Shown: positions 20,505-30,341, numbered from the stretch's first letter. The stretch: DNA of 64,000 nucleotides from Schnuerera sp. xch1 (GCF_019931165.1 NZ_JAIOUP010000005.1:1-64000), one strand, 5' to 3'. Notes: generated by a model not told the origin, from the sequence alone. Numbers and translations are program-made.

Positions 20505-21917
20505 ATGTCGAAAAATGGAAAAAAAGATTTTACAAGAGTCTTAGGTATGAAAGACGTAATGGCTTTGGCAATAGGCGCCATGATAGGATGGGGATGGATA
20601 GTATTATCTGGCACATGGATAAATACTGCAGGCTCTTTAGGTGCTATTCTTGCTTTTTTAATAGGTGGAATTATGATATTGTTTGTAGGTTTAACCTATA
20701 GCGAATTGACAGCTGCTATGCCTGAATGTGGTGGGGAACATGTTTTTAGTTATAGAGCTTTAGGACGCAATGCATCCTTTATATGTACTTGGGCTATGAT
20801 ATTAGGGTACATTTCAGTAGTAGCTTTTGAAGCAGTTGCTCTTCCTACGGTAGTGGAATATATTATACCTTCTTATGTTAAAGGATATCTGTATACAGTA
20901 TCAGGATATGATGTACATTTAACTTGGTTATTAGTAGGAATAGTTAGTTCCATTATAATTACAATAGTAAATTACATTGGTGTTAAACCAGCTGCTTTTT
21001 TACAGAAGGTTTTAACATTAATAATTGCTAGTATTGGTATAGTATTCGTGACAGGATCCGTCTTTAGAGGAAACGTTGAAAATATACAGCCTTTATTTAT
21101 TGATGCTGGAAAGGGAGTATTATCTGTAGCCATTATGACCCCATTTATGTTTGTTGGATTCGATGTTATACCTCAAGCAGCTGCAGAAATAGATATTGGT
21201 TTCAAAAAACTTGGAAGAATATTAATATTTTCAGTTATATTGGGCATTTTATGGTACATTTTAATAATTTTTGGAGTTTCTTTTGCCTTAAATCAAGCAG
21301 AAATAAGTGCTTCCGAACTGGTCTCAGCTGATGCTATGAAAAAAGTATATTTTAATAGTGATATAGCTGCAAATGTTATGATTATTGCCGGAATAGGCGG
21401 TATATTAACCAGTTGGAATTCTTTCTATATTGGTGGAAGTAGAGCTATTTATGCGATGGCTGAATCAGGAATGCTTCCAAAATTTTTAGCAAAATTACAT
21501 CCTAAATATAAAACACCTACAAATGCTATTATTTTAATAGGAATAATATCCACTATATCTCCTTTTTTCGGAAAACATATGTTGAATTGGCTATCTAATG
21601 CAGGTGGATTCACCATAGTAATAGCATATTTTATGGTTGCCCTATCATTCTTAGTGCTAAGATATAAGGAACCAGATATGCCAAGGCCTTATAAGATTAA
21701 AGCAGGAAAACCTGTAGGTATAATAGCAATTCTTTTAAGTCTGGGAATGGGAGTTTTATATTTACCGGGTTCCCCTTCTGCACTAGCTTGGCCACATGAA
21801 TGGATAATTTTATTGTTATGGACTTTGCTTGGTATTGTATTTTATGCATGGGCTAAATTATCATACAAAGAGAAAGCATATTCACCTAAAGTAATATTTG
21901 AAGAATCAAATAATTGA
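20505..21917 (+). CDS. APC superfamily amino acid permease
   Basis: A 470-residue transporter with about 12 hydrophobic segments. The N-terminal consensus of the family is clear: AIGAMIGWGWIVLSG in TM1, then YSELTAAMPECGGEHVF. It probably imports an amino acid or amine by proton symport or exchange. The substrate cannot be assigned. CGAAAGGAG precedes the ATG. It is a single gene ended by a hairpin, with a relic of hcp just downstream on the other strand. Confidence 0.9.
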   Translation: MSKNGKKDFTRVLGMKDVMALAIGAMIGWGWIVLSGTWINTAGSLGAILAFLIGGIMILFVGLTYSELTAAMPECGGEHVFSYRALGRNASFICTWAMILGYISVVAFEAVALPTVVEYIIPSYVKGYLYTVSGYDVHLTWLLVGIVSSIIITIVNYIGVKPAAFLQKVLTLIIASIGIVFVTGSVFRGNVENIQPLFIDAGKGVLSVAIMTPFMFVGFDVIPQAAAEIDIGFKKLGRILIFSVILGILWYILIIFGVSFALNQAEISASELVSADAMKKVYFNSDIAANVMIIAGIGGILTSWNSFYIGGSRAIYAMAESGMLPKFLAKLHPKYKTPTNAIILIGIISTISPFFGKHMLNWLSNAGGFTIVIAYFMVALSFLVLRYKEPDMPRPYKIKAGKPVGIIAILLSLGMGVLYLPGSPSALAWPHEWIILLLWTLLGIVFYAWAKLSYKEKAYSPKVIFEESNN

Positions 21918-21940
21918 TAAAATAGAATACTAACTTTAAA

Positions 21941-21959
21941 GGCCTCAACTCTTGAGGCC
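21941..21959 (+). terminator. Terminator of the APC permease gene
   Basis: GGCCTCAA-CTC-TTGAGGCC is followed by a run of T. It shares the core CTCAACTCTT with the hcp terminator at 39860-39901, and an hcp 3' relic abuts it, so it seems to descend from that terminator. Confidence 0.85.
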
Positions 21960-21971
21960 CTTTTTATTAAA

Positions 21972-22041
21972 AGCTTCCATAAACATTTCTATGTCATCCT
22001 CATTATTTGAAATTATTACAATTCTAAACTCCTTCAATCAT
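21972..22041 (-). pseudogene. Relic of the 3' end of a hydroxylamine reductase (hcp) gene
   Basis: The minus strand encodes 20 codons matching the C-terminus of the intact Hcp at 39906-41564 at about 14 of 20 positions. It includes the shared ending of ISN, EDDI and MFMEA. Upstream the similarity continues in a shifted frame (a one-base insertion near 22027) and then fades. The stop codon is lost by a small insertion. Both the gene end and its terminator resemble the real hcp locus, so a second hcp once lay here, or a rearrangement left its tail. Confidence 0.75.
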
Positions 22042-22133
22042 AAATACTAATATTAAGTATAAAATTAGGTAGAAATTATTGTTAATAAAATTATTCTTAT
22101 TTGGGTATCTATAGGTTAGGAAGGAGAAATGAT

Positions 22134-23159
22134 ATGGCAAAATTATTTGATAGTATAAAAATAAAAGATATGGAATTAAGAAATCGGGTCGTTATGCCAC
22201 CTATGTGCATGTATAGTTCTGATGATAAAGGACATGTTAAAAAATTTCATTATATCCACTACGCAACCAGAGCTATGGGTGGAGTTGGACTTATTATAGT
22301 AGAAGCCACCGGAGTAGAAAAAAGAGGCAGAATAACTGATAAAGATTTAGGAATTTGGGATGACTCCCATATAGACGGTTTAACTGAAATAGTTAATACC
22401 TGCAAGGAATATGGAGCAAAAATTGGCATACAGCTAGGTCATGCTGGTAGAAAATGCGAAATTGAATCCGAAAGGATAATCGCTCCTAGCCCCATAGCAT
22501 ATAATGAGAAATATCAAACTCCTATTGAAATAGATAAGAATGCTATAAAGGGTGTTATAAATTCCTTTAAAAAAGGAGCTGGAAGAGCTAATGAAGCTGG
22601 ATTTGATACTATAGAAATCCACGCAGCTCATGGATATCTTATAAATGAATTTTTATCCCCACTTTCCAATAAAAGAGAAGATGAATATGGTGGAACTGTG
22701 GAAAATAGAGTTAAATTCTTAAGAGAAATTGTAAGAGAAGTGAGAAAAGCATGGCCTGAAAACAAGCCGTTGATTGTAAGGATATCTGCAGAAGATTATG
22801 TGGATGAAGGAAACCACCCAGAGAATTTAGTTGAAATTATAAACTCAGTAAAAGATGAAGGCGTAGATATAATCAATGTAAGTTCTGGAGCAGTGGTACC
22901 TGCTAAGATAAATGTTTATCCAGGATATCAAGTTAAATTTGCTGAAATAATTAGAGAAAATACTGGCTTGCCTGTTATTGCTGGGGGTCTTATTTCAACA
23001 CCCGAGCTAGCTGAAGAAATAATAGGAAATGAAAGAGCAGATTTGATATTCCTAGGTAGAGAACTACTTAGAAATCCATATTGGCCTTTAGAGGCTGCTC
23101 ATGAATTACACCAGGATATCGATTGGCCTCAACAGTATGAAAGAAGCAAACCAAGATAA
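22134..23159 (+). CDS. namA: Old yellow enzyme family NAD(P)H:flavin oxidoreductase (NamA/YqjM-like)
   Basis: An FMN-dependent ene-reductase, a TIM barrel of 341 residues. YqjM-like features are present: KIKDMELRNRVVMPPMCMY at the N-terminus with the active-site cysteine, GVGLIIVEATGV, QLGHAGRK, HAAHGYL with the catalytic histidines, and FLSPLSNKRxDxYGG. An earlier in-frame ATG exists at 22101, but AAGGAG seven bases before the ATG at 22134 matches the family start. The physiological substrate is unknown; detoxification of unsaturated carbonyls or nitro compounds is usual for the family. Confidence 0.9.
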   Translation: MAKLFDSIKIKDMELRNRVVMPPMCMYSSDDKGHVKKFHYIHYATRAMGGVGLIIVEATGVEKRGRITDKDLGIWDDSHIDGLTEIVNTCKEYGAKIGIQLGHAGRKCEIESERIIAPSPIAYNEKYQTPIEIDKNAIKGVINSFKKGAGRANEAGFDTIEIHAAHGYLINEFLSPLSNKREDEYGGTVENRVKFLREIVREVRKAWPENKPLIVRISAEDYVDEGNHPENLVEIINSVKDEGVDIINVSSGAVVPAKINVYPGYQVKFAEIIRENTGLPVIAGGLISTPELAEEIIGNERADLIFLGRELLRNPYWPLEAAHELHQDIDWPQQYERSKPR

Positions 23160-23250
23160 AGTAATTGGCTTGATTCCTCGGAAGAATTCATTTTTCACCT
23201 ATTAGTAGCATAAAATAAAGTTAAAAACAGAAACATTTGGGGTGAAAATA

Positions 23251-23994
23251 ATGTGCATAAATGTTCTTACATGGAATATTAAAGTCGGGCAAAATAAAAA
23301 CGGTAGTTACCCAATTTCTAAAACAAAAAATTTAAATAGAATTGCAGATCTCATTAAGGATTCTAAAACTACAATTGTATGTCTTCAGGAGGTAGATGCA
23401 CATACCTTGCGATCTGGCATAAAGATTCATCAAGCTGCATATATTGCTGACAGACTTACTTTAACAACAGGAACGGCCTGGAATTATGAATATATTGTTT
23501 CTAAACATATGAATCCAGGATATTATGGTAATGCAATTCTAAGTTGCTATCCCATGACAACTGCTTTAAAAGTCCACTTATCTAAGATAAACAGTAAGGA
23601 GGACCGTAGTTTCCTCCTTGCAAATATTTGCATAGATAATTTATATATACATATAGGTACATTTCATTTAGGATTACAAGGAGATCAGATTTTTCAGGCA
23701 CAACAGATAAAGAATGCATTAAACAATAATAACTATTTTAATAAAGGAATGATCATTGGTGGTGATCTAAATGTTCCAGAAGGTTCATATGCTTATAACA
23801 TAATGGCTAACCACGGATTCCCCATGATTGATGTTGGCCCTGTAGGAGTTTGTACTTTAAACTGCTATAATAATTCTGATAATCCAAAAATTGATTTTTT
23901 ATTTACAAAAGGGATTCCGATCTATACTTTAAAAAGTGAAGTACTACCCATTGATATCTCAGATCACAGACCAGTAAAGCTATATCAATGCTGA
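23251..23994 (+). CDS. Endonuclease/exonuclease/phosphatase family hydrolase
   Basis: A 247-residue member of the EEP superfamily (DNase I / sphingomyelinase fold). Motifs seen are LTWNIKVGQ at the N-terminus, CLQEVDAHT, GTFHLG, GGDLNVPEG and the terminal ISDHRPV. No signal peptide is visible, so it is presumably cytosolic. The frame includes a GTG at 23242, but the TTGGGGTG sequence is better placed for the ATG at 23251. The exact substrate (nucleic acid, phosphoinositide or other phosphoester) is undetermined. Confidence 0.85.
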   Translation: MCINVLTWNIKVGQNKNGSYPISKTKNLNRIADLIKDSKTTIVCLQEVDAHTLRSGIKIHQAAYIADRLTLTTGTAWNYEYIVSKHMNPGYYGNAILSCYPMTTALKVHLSKINSKEDRSFLLANICIDNLYIHIGTFHLGLQGDQIFQAQQIKNALNNNNYFNKGMIIGGDLNVPEGSYAYNIMANHGFPMIDVGPVGVCTLNCYNNSDNPKIDFLFTKGIPIYTLKSEVLPIDISDHRPVKLYQC

Positions 23995-24072
23995 AAAAGC
24001 TTCTTGTAGCTCCTTATATAGATACTAATTTTAAAAAAACTTAATTATGAAACAAAAATAAAACTCTTTTAG

Positions 24073-25136
24073 TTAATTTATTTCTTTATCTTCTTCTCCA
24101 AGAAGCGGATTCCATACTCTATCTAATAATTCATCTGTAGTCTCTTCACTTTGTATTATTCCAAATTTCTTGTAGTCGTCTAACACATTTACAAGAGTAG
24201 TTTCTGTCGTCTCATCATCTATACCAAAATTACATGCTTCCATCATTCTAACTACTAAATCAAAATCTCTAGATACCCAATCATTGTCAAATAACATTTG
24301 TGCTTCTTCCTTATTGTTTTCAATCCATCTTTCAGCTCTTTTAATTGCTCTGGTTGCTTTTTTAGCAGAAATAGGATTTTCTCTTACGAAATCACCATTA
24401 AAAGCATGAACACAACAAGCTTCTGTTTGGAAGTCTTCATCATAAGACAGTGATCGTATATGCTTTATTTTCCCTTCTTCAACGAATTTTGCGGCAAATT
24501 GATCGGATAAAATAGCTCCTTGTACCTCATCACTTTCCATAGCTAAAATTACAGCACTTGATTCTACAGGTCTAAATTTAACATCATCTACATCAATATT
24601 GTCACGATTTAAAAACCTTAACCCTATATTATGATCACTGTCACCTATTCCATTGGGAACTCCTATGGTCTTTCCGGCTAAGCCTTCAGTACTATCTATT
24701 CCACTATCAGTTAATACATATAATGATTTACAACCAGTATGAGCCCCTGAGGCAAATACCATATTTACACCATTTACCGTTGGTACTAAAAATGAAGCTA
24801 TATGTCCTGTAATAATTTGCACTTGATTTGTACCTACAGCATCTTCCAATTTAGCAGCTGAGATCACTTCTATATCTATACCTTCTTCTTCAAAATATCC
24901 AAATATACCTGCCATGCTAGGACCTGCTGTACAGAATCCTCCATTAAATCCAACCTTAATAGATTTTCCATACATAGGCTCTTTCTTCCAAAGTTCTTCT
25001 TCCGATTCTCCACCTGATGTCTCTACTACTTGTTCACCATCTTTTTGTGGTTTTCTCCAGTATCATTGTTAGCACAGCTCGCTAGTACACTTATCAATAA
25101 AATGAATACCAATAATAATGCTAACTTGTTTTTCAT
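24073..25136 (-). pseudogene. Frameshifted lipoprotein substrate-binding protein of an ABC transporter (NMT1/TauA-like)
   Basis: An SsuA/TauA/NMT1-type binding protein. The gene starts at 25136 (GGAGG eight bases upstream) with a signal peptide and lipobox (VLASC, cysteine 21). It breaks after about 27 codons at an A tract (T tract at 25051-25054 on the plus strand). Removing one missing base restores a continuous frame into the 300-codon remainder, which begins after a Glu-rich linker. The total of 1064 bases (3n+2) fits a single deletion. Its natural partners are probably the permease and ATPase at 37.7-39.5 kb. It may be a true pseudogene, a slippage-prone gene or a sequencing error. Confidence 0.82.
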
Positions 25137-25426
25137 ATTACTACCTCCATCTATAATTTAAATTTATCTTCAAAATACTCACTTATTCTTAGAATTTCTA
25201 ATAGTTTTAAAAAGAAGTTAATGGATATTAATATAAAATATTCTAATATATGGATTTTAGGGCTGCATTCAAATAGACATACGGCTATTTTTGCTAAAAA
25301 CGAATATATTCGCTCTCAAAATCTCCGCAATGACTCATGGCGATTTACCCTCCTATGTCTCACAGGATCTATTTGTCCTTAAATTCCTTCGTTCTATTTA
25401 TCCATGAGGTGGAGGCTGGAAATGCT

Positions 25427-25924
25427 CCTTTAAATTTTCTTACCAAGCCACTAATGGTTATGGTAGCGGTAAAGGTTCAGATACTCATGTAGGCTTATTT
25501 GTTGCCTACTACAATTTCCTTAGGCCACATTTCGATACTTATTGGAAGCCTCTTAATTCAATTTCAGAACTTGAAGCTGTTCCTAATATGACTGGAAAAT
25601 GGCAGAAGCTTATTGAGTTGTCACAAAGACACATTTTAACAAATCAAGCTTCTTAAACGCTTTTGTATACTTTTCCTTCAACCTCAAAGAATTTAAAACA
25701 ATCGGTTTAATGGCTGTCAAATGGCTCGACCCAAAAGTTTTCGACCTCTTGACTGACATTAAATCCGTATTGTTATGCTAAAAAAGAGGTTTGAGGAAAG
25801 TGTCTTAAAATTTTTCTTGTTTTTTAGTGAATTTTTCTTTAAACTTCTCTGTTTTTTAACATAATTTACTTATATTTAGATTGAGTTTCTTTATTCTAGT
25901 TTTTCATACTCTAGTTAACACTAC
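25427..25924 (+). mobile_element. 3' remnant of the insertion sequence found complete at 35889-37741
   Basis: 498 bases align without gaps to 37244-37741 with only a few substitutions. They cover the last part of the transposase (from TFKFSYQ onward), the 3' untranslated region and the terminal repeat GTTAACACTAC. The 5' two thirds are missing. It is in the same orientation as the complete copy, so the two are direct repeats flanking the methyltransferase cluster. Confidence 0.93.
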
Positions 25925-26478
25925 CCTCTGAAATAATTGATATTTTTGTCCTTATGCAGATTATTATTCAATATTAATATAAATTTTTTTGATTGAGTAA
26001 ATAACCAAATTTAGAATATATATAGTTTTTATATATTATTAAATATATAAAATTGCATTTTTAGGATAATGTTTTTTCAAGCTTGTCTTGTCAGTAATTT
26101 GATTGTTAAGCATATATAGCTAATTTATAGTTGTGTGTATTTAGTTGAATTTAGAAGATGTTATAATTATGAAAAGATATTAGTAAAGTCAAACTTATTT
26201 CATCTGTGAATTTCTTTACGAGTAGTTTTTTTATATTAATTTTCATATAAGTAAAAAGCCTAAAAGATTAATGTGCTTAGTATAGATGTATAAATCATTA
26301 AATTAATATTTTTTATTTTTAATTTGCGAAACCAGAAATTTAGTAAATGTATTTACTTATTTGCTAAAAAATACCATACATCTTACAAATTGTCAACATC
26401 ATTTAATTACTGAATTTATTCATATTTAGATTTTTTATTTGAAATAATAAATAATGATATATTGAAATAAGAGAAAGA

Positions 26479-26525
26479 AGAACCCTATCTTTTTTGATAG
26501 GGTTCTGGCAGTCTTAAAAAGACTG
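26479..26525 (-). terminator. Double hairpin ending the methyltransferase operon
   Basis: AGAACCCTATC pairs with GATAGGGTTCT (26479-26506), followed on the minus strand by a T-rich tract. A second small stem, CAGTCTT/AAGACTG, is at 26509-26525. They lie about 55-100 bases past the last minus-strand frame. Confidence 0.75.
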
Positions 26526-26579
26526 AAATATCCAATTTCTTAACTAATAATCATACTTTACTTTTTATCATCAATTTTC

Positions 26580-26801
26580 TTAGTTTTTAATAACTGCTTG
26601 AATACACTGATCTTTATTAAAGTCTTCGTGGGGAGTTGGATCTTCTACATGAATATGAGGAATTATCTTTGTTTTCATATTTATGGTACCGTCTGCATTG
26701 ATTCCTAGTTCTCTACTATATCTAACCACAAATTTACTATTATACAAATAATAAAGTGGGATTTTTTCATCTAATTCCTTAATATTAGTTAAATTTCTCA
26801 C
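26580..26801 (-). CDS. Unrecognised small protein or gene fragment
   Basis: A 73-codon frame at the end of the methyltransferase operon, opening with GTG and lacking a convincing ribosome site. The frame is open for only six codons upstream of that GTG. The product contains a histidine/acid-rich segment (HIHVEDPTPHED) and no membrane helix. I do not recognise a family. It begins 23 bases after the preceding gene, so it may be a real small operon member or the C-terminal fragment of a deleted gene. Confidence 0.4.
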   Translation of the reverse strand: MRNLTNIKELDEKIPLYYLYNSKFVVRYSRELGINADGTINMKTKIIPHIHVEDPTPHEDFNKDQCIQAVIKN

Positions 26802-26824
26802 TTTACACGGGTCAACAAATCAGG

Positions 26825-27688
26825 TTAAATCATGAGTTTACAACTGATTATTTCATCTTTCTTCATTTTAGAATTCAAACACCAATGTCCGATAAAATTT
26901 ATATCTTTTCTTTCCTTTTTAGCATTTTTAATCATTTCAAAATAATTTTGGCCCTCTGCTTTAATCTTTTCAACTTCTAAAAGTCCAGCTGATTCAAGGG
27001 ACCTAGATGTTTTTATACAAAGATGAATTACCGAGTCCCCTAGTTTGCCTTCAACTCTTTTCAAAATATTATATATAGTTTTACCTGCAAAATCTTTAAA
27101 AAACCTTGGTCCAACTATATCTAAAGTACCTGCAGGATCTGCGTAAGAGATTACATCAACTCCATTTTTTATGGCTTCCAAAATATAGTCCACTGTACTA
27201 TTTTCAATTAATTCCAACAGTTTATTTGCCTTGTTTATATCTTTTCTAGTAGCTCTAAAAAACAGATTGCTATCTATAATAGCAGTTCCAAGAGTAACTG
27301 GTCCAGTTATATCAAGAACTACATATTCTCCATCTTTTTTTAATATCTCTATTGTTTTAAAGACTTCAGCAATTCTACCTTTACTCAAATCTAAACTTCC
27401 CATATCTTCAATTGAATTTATATCGTCAATTGCGTATCCTTCTATTCTATTTCCAAGTTTATGGTCAAATTCCACTGTAGAACCAAAAGCTTCAGCTTCT
27501 ACAGTATGGCAGAAAGGTAATTCACAATATGAAGAATTCTTATATGCTTTAAAAGCTTTTGACAATATAGCCATTTTAGAAGCATCATTATTTATTTCTT
27601 CATAAGAAAAGTTTAAATCTTCTAAAATGCTATCAGGTATTGATTCTTCTCCTTCACCAACACATTTTAATATATTATTAGCTACCAT
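26825..27688 (-). CDS. Short URO-D family methyltransferase (MtaA/MtbA-like), copy B
   Basis: A 287-residue member of the uroporphyrinogen decarboxylase/cobalamin methyltransferase superfamily. It is clearly a paralogue of the gene at 29466-30320; shared segments include LPFCHTVEAEAFGST, DLSKGRIAEV and DPAGTLDIVGP. The zinc/thiol site HxC...C of MtaA-type enzymes appears as HLCIKTS and GHWC. The usual N-terminal RxxxxLxGxxxDRxP segment is missing, so it is shorter than the family norm of about 340. It starts 12 bases after the RACo-like gene (AGGTGAT before ATG). It probably moves a methyl group between the corrinoid protein and an acceptor; the substrate is unknown. Confidence 0.8.
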   Translation of the reverse strand: MVANNILKCVGEGEESIPDSILEDLNFSYEEINNDASKMAILSKAFKAYKNSSYCELPFCHTVEAEAFGSTVEFDHKLGNRIEGYAIDDINSIEDMGSLDLSKGRIAEVFKTIEILKKDGEYVVLDITGPVTLGTAIIDSNLFFRATRKDINKANKLLELIENSTVDYILEAIKNGVDVISYADPAGTLDIVGPRFFKDFAGKTIYNILKRVEGKLGDSVIHLCIKTSRSLESAGLLEVEKIKAEGQNYFEMIKNAKKERKDINFIGHWCLNSKMKKDEIISCKLMI

Positions 27689-27700
27689 TTTATCACCTAT

Positions 27701-29425
27701 TCAGAAATTTAGCTGAGCAACAAAAATATCTTGAAAGTTTTCTTTAAGGGATAGCTCTAATACTTTCATATTTTCCTTAATTTTATACACCTTATTATGA
27801 CAATTATTATTGATTAGCGCAAGTCTTGCACCTTCTAGTGAAGTATTTCCTAAGAATTTTATATCTCCATTAAATCCCTTGGGTATTAATCCTATTTCCA
27901 TTATATTATCTGGATTAATATGATAACCAAAGGCTCCAGCTATATATACCAATGGTATTTCCTCAATTGTTAATCCTATTTCATCTAACATCATAATTAC
28001 ACCAGAAGCTATAGCTCCCTTAGCTAACTGGATTTGCCTTATATCCTTTTGAGAAATATATATATCATCAGTTATATAGAACTTCTTATCCACTAACCTT
28101 GCAGCCAATTTAGGATTTGTATCCTTATTCCATCTACCAGATTTCATTATAATATCTCTTTTTACCAATGCTCCAGCTATATCTATAAGACCACTACCAC
28201 ATATTCCTATTGCTTTGGCATTTCCTATTGTCGAATAAGTAATATTACAGTCCTCATCAATATCAAATTTTTCTATAGCTCCTTCTTCTGCACGACATCC
28301 ACATTCAATATTCATACCTTCCAATGCTGGCCCTGCTGCTGTAGATGTGCATATTATCTTTCCATCCTTTAAAGCTGCAAGTTCGCCATTTGTACCAATA
28401 TCTATGAACACAGCCTTTTTATTATTTTGAAATCCTGATGCCATAATACCTGATACTATATCACCACCTACATAGGATGAAGCAGATGGAATTATAGTAA
28501 GTAAAGCTTCATTATTAGCCTTAATTGATATATCCTTTGCTTTAATATCTTCACAACTTAAAAACACCGATCTATATGGTGCCTTAGCCAATGATTCAGG
28601 ATTTATTCCTAATAATAAATGCATCATTGTAGTATTTGCTGCAATAGCAATATGATAAATATCATCTACACTATATACACTATCGACGAGCCTTTTAATT
28701 TTATTGTTTATTTCATCTACTATTAACTTCTGAAGTTTAACAGCACCTGATGGATCTTCCATACAATATGTGATCCTTGTTAGGACATCTCCACCATATT
28801 GTGTCTGAGGATTTAAAGAAGATAGACTTCTAACTACTTGTCCATTGGATAAATCAACTAAATAATAGGAAACACCTGTAGTTCCAATATCTACAGCTAA
28901 GCCTAATACATCCTTTTTATAAGTAGAAATATCCAATAGCCTGTGTTCAAGAACTACACCCCAAATTTCTTTGAAAATACCTTCTTCTATAACTGCAATC
29001 TTTCTATGTAAATCTACTGAGCTAATCCTGTATCCTATATAATCAACATATGGAATAGAACTTGATTGATTTATTTCTGGAAGTCTTACTAATTTAACAG
29101 GACTATCAATTTCTACATCAATACTAAAGCCCTTATCAATTGTCTTTAATACTTTTTGTTTTTCTATTAATTCTACTTCCACATCGCCTAGAATTTCTGC
29201 CATACATGATAATCTTTCGCACTTTTCTTCATCAATAATCTTTTTTTCTCTATCATTTGGTTCAGACAATTGCCCTTTAGCGATTATTTTACATTTACCG
29301 CAGAATCCCATACCATTACATGGAGTTTCAATACTTAGTTTAGTTTTTCTAATAGCATCTAATAAAATTGTGTTTTTTCCAACTTCAATACATATATTTT
29401 CCTTAACAAAATTTACTTTAGGCAT
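27701..29425 (-). CDS. RACo-like corrinoid activation protein (2Fe-2S ferredoxin / ASKHA ATPase)
   Basis: A reductive activator of corrinoid proteins, which returns accidentally oxidised Co(II) to Co(I) using ATP. The N-terminal ferredoxin domain binds a 2Fe-2S cluster through Cys36, Cys42, Cys45 and Cys74. The C-terminal DUF4445/ASKHA part has an actin-like phosphate loop (AVDIGTTG near residue 185), DIGTNGE, GICGSG and AGAFG. At 574 residues it is a little shorter than characterised RACo proteins. It sits between two short URO-D paralogues, in the expected place for a corrinoid methyl-transfer operon. GGAAGGAAG precedes the ATG. Confidence 0.9.
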   Translation of the reverse strand: MPKVNFVKENICIEVGKNTILLDAIRKTKLSIETPCNGMGFCGKCKIIAKGQLSEPNDREKKIIDEEKCERLSCMAEILGDVEVELIEKQKVLKTIDKGFSIDVEIDSPVKLVRLPEINQSSSIPYVDYIGYRISSVDLHRKIAVIEEGIFKEIWGVVLEHRLLDISTYKKDVLGLAVDIGTTGVSYYLVDLSNGQVVRSLSSLNPQTQYGGDVLTRITYCMEDPSGAVKLQKLIVDEINNKIKRLVDSVYSVDDIYHIAIAANTTMMHLLLGINPESLAKAPYRSVFLSCEDIKAKDISIKANNEALLTIIPSASSYVGGDIVSGIMASGFQNNKKAVFIDIGTNGELAALKDGKIICTSTAAGPALEGMNIECGCRAEEGAIEKFDIDEDCNITYSTIGNAKAIGICGSGLIDIAGALVKRDIIMKSGRWNKDTNPKLAARLVDKKFYITDDIYISQKDIRQIQLAKGAIASGVIMMLDEIGLTIEEIPLVYIAGAFGYHINPDNIMEIGLIPKGFNGDIKFLGNTSLEGARLALINNNCHNKVYKIKENMKVLELSLKENFQDIFVAQLNF

Positions 29426-29465
29426 TGTATACTTCCTTCCGTTTATATCTTAATTCTTAAAATTT

Positions 29466-30320
29466 CTAAATAAGTTTGCAAATTGTTAATTCATTAGTTT
29501 TTGCTTCTGTTTTCAAACACCAATGACCTAAAAATTTAATATCTTTTCTCTCATTTTTTATATTTTTTATCATCTCAAAATAATCTTGCCCTTCTGTTTT
29601 TACCTTTTCGGTTTCTAAAAGGCCTATTGATTCAAGAGAGGTAGAAGTTTTACCACAAAGATGAACTATTGAATCACCGAGTTTGTCTTCGACCCTCTTC
29701 AAAATATTGTAAGTTGATTTTCCAGATAAGTCTTTATAAATCTTTGGACCAACTATATCTAAAGTACCTGCAGGATCAGTAAAAGAAATTATATCTACTC
29801 CGGAGTTTACTCCTTCTAAAATAAAGTCTACAACATTATCCTCAATTAATTCCAACAACTCTATAACTTTCTCTTTATCTTTTCTAATAGACTTAAAAAA
29901 CAATTCACTACGAATAATTGATGTTCCAATAGTGAAAGGCCCAGTTATTTCAAGAAATACATTTTCTCCATCAGCCTTTAATATCATTGTAGCCTTTAAA
30001 ACTTCAGCAATTCTTCCTTTGCTTAAATCAAATTCTTTTAGGTCTTTTATTGAATTTATATCCTTAATAGCATATTCCCCAATCCTATTACCATATTTAT
30101 GGTCAAAAACCACTGTAGAGCCAAAGGCTTCAGCTTCTACAGTATGACAAAAGGGTAATCTACAAAATGTGATACCCTTATTCTTCTTTAAAGTTTTTGA
30201 CAATATAGCTATATTAGAATTATATCTATTTAATTCTTTATATGATAGTCCTAAATCTTCTAAAATACTATCAGGTACTGATTCCACTTCATTTCCTATG
30301 CATTTAAATATATTTGCCAT
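29466..30320 (-). CDS. Short URO-D family methyltransferase (MtaA/MtbA-like), copy A
   Basis: A 284-residue paralogue of the gene at 26825-27688, on the other side of the RACo-like gene. The HxC...C site is complete (HLCGKTS, GHWCLK), and the DPAGTLDIVGP active-site loop is intact. It lacks the N-terminal segment of typical URO-D proteins. The pair probably arose by duplication around the RACo gene. It follows the CobW gene by 21 bases, with AAAGGATG before the ATG. The role in methyl transfer is inferred from family and context. Confidence 0.82.
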   Translation of the reverse strand: MANIFKCIGNEVESVPDSILEDLGLSYKELNRYNSNIAILSKTLKKNKGITFCRLPFCHTVEAEAFGSTVVFDHKYGNRIGEYAIKDINSIKDLKEFDLSKGRIAEVLKATMILKADGENVFLEITGPFTIGTSIIRSELFFKSIRKDKEKVIELLELIEDNVVDFILEGVNSGVDIISFTDPAGTLDIVGPKIYKDLSGKSTYNILKRVEDKLGDSIVHLCGKTSTSLESIGLLETEKVKTEGQDYFEMIKNIKNERKDIKFLGHWCLKTEAKTNELTICKLI

Positions 30321-30341
30321 CTTATCATCCTTTCTAGAAAC

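Larger units (their letters stand above)
25137..26579. other. Non-coding stretch with IS remnant and AT-rich DNA
   Basis: No intact gene is present. 25258-25426 is a less AT-rich stretch with no long frame; its minus strand has GGAGGG and an ATG opening a 14-codon frame, and it may be a remnant of another dispersed element. 25427-25924 is the IS remnant described separately. 25925-26470 is featureless AT-rich DNA. Two hairpins at 26479-26525 end the methyltransferase operon. Confidence 0.5.
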
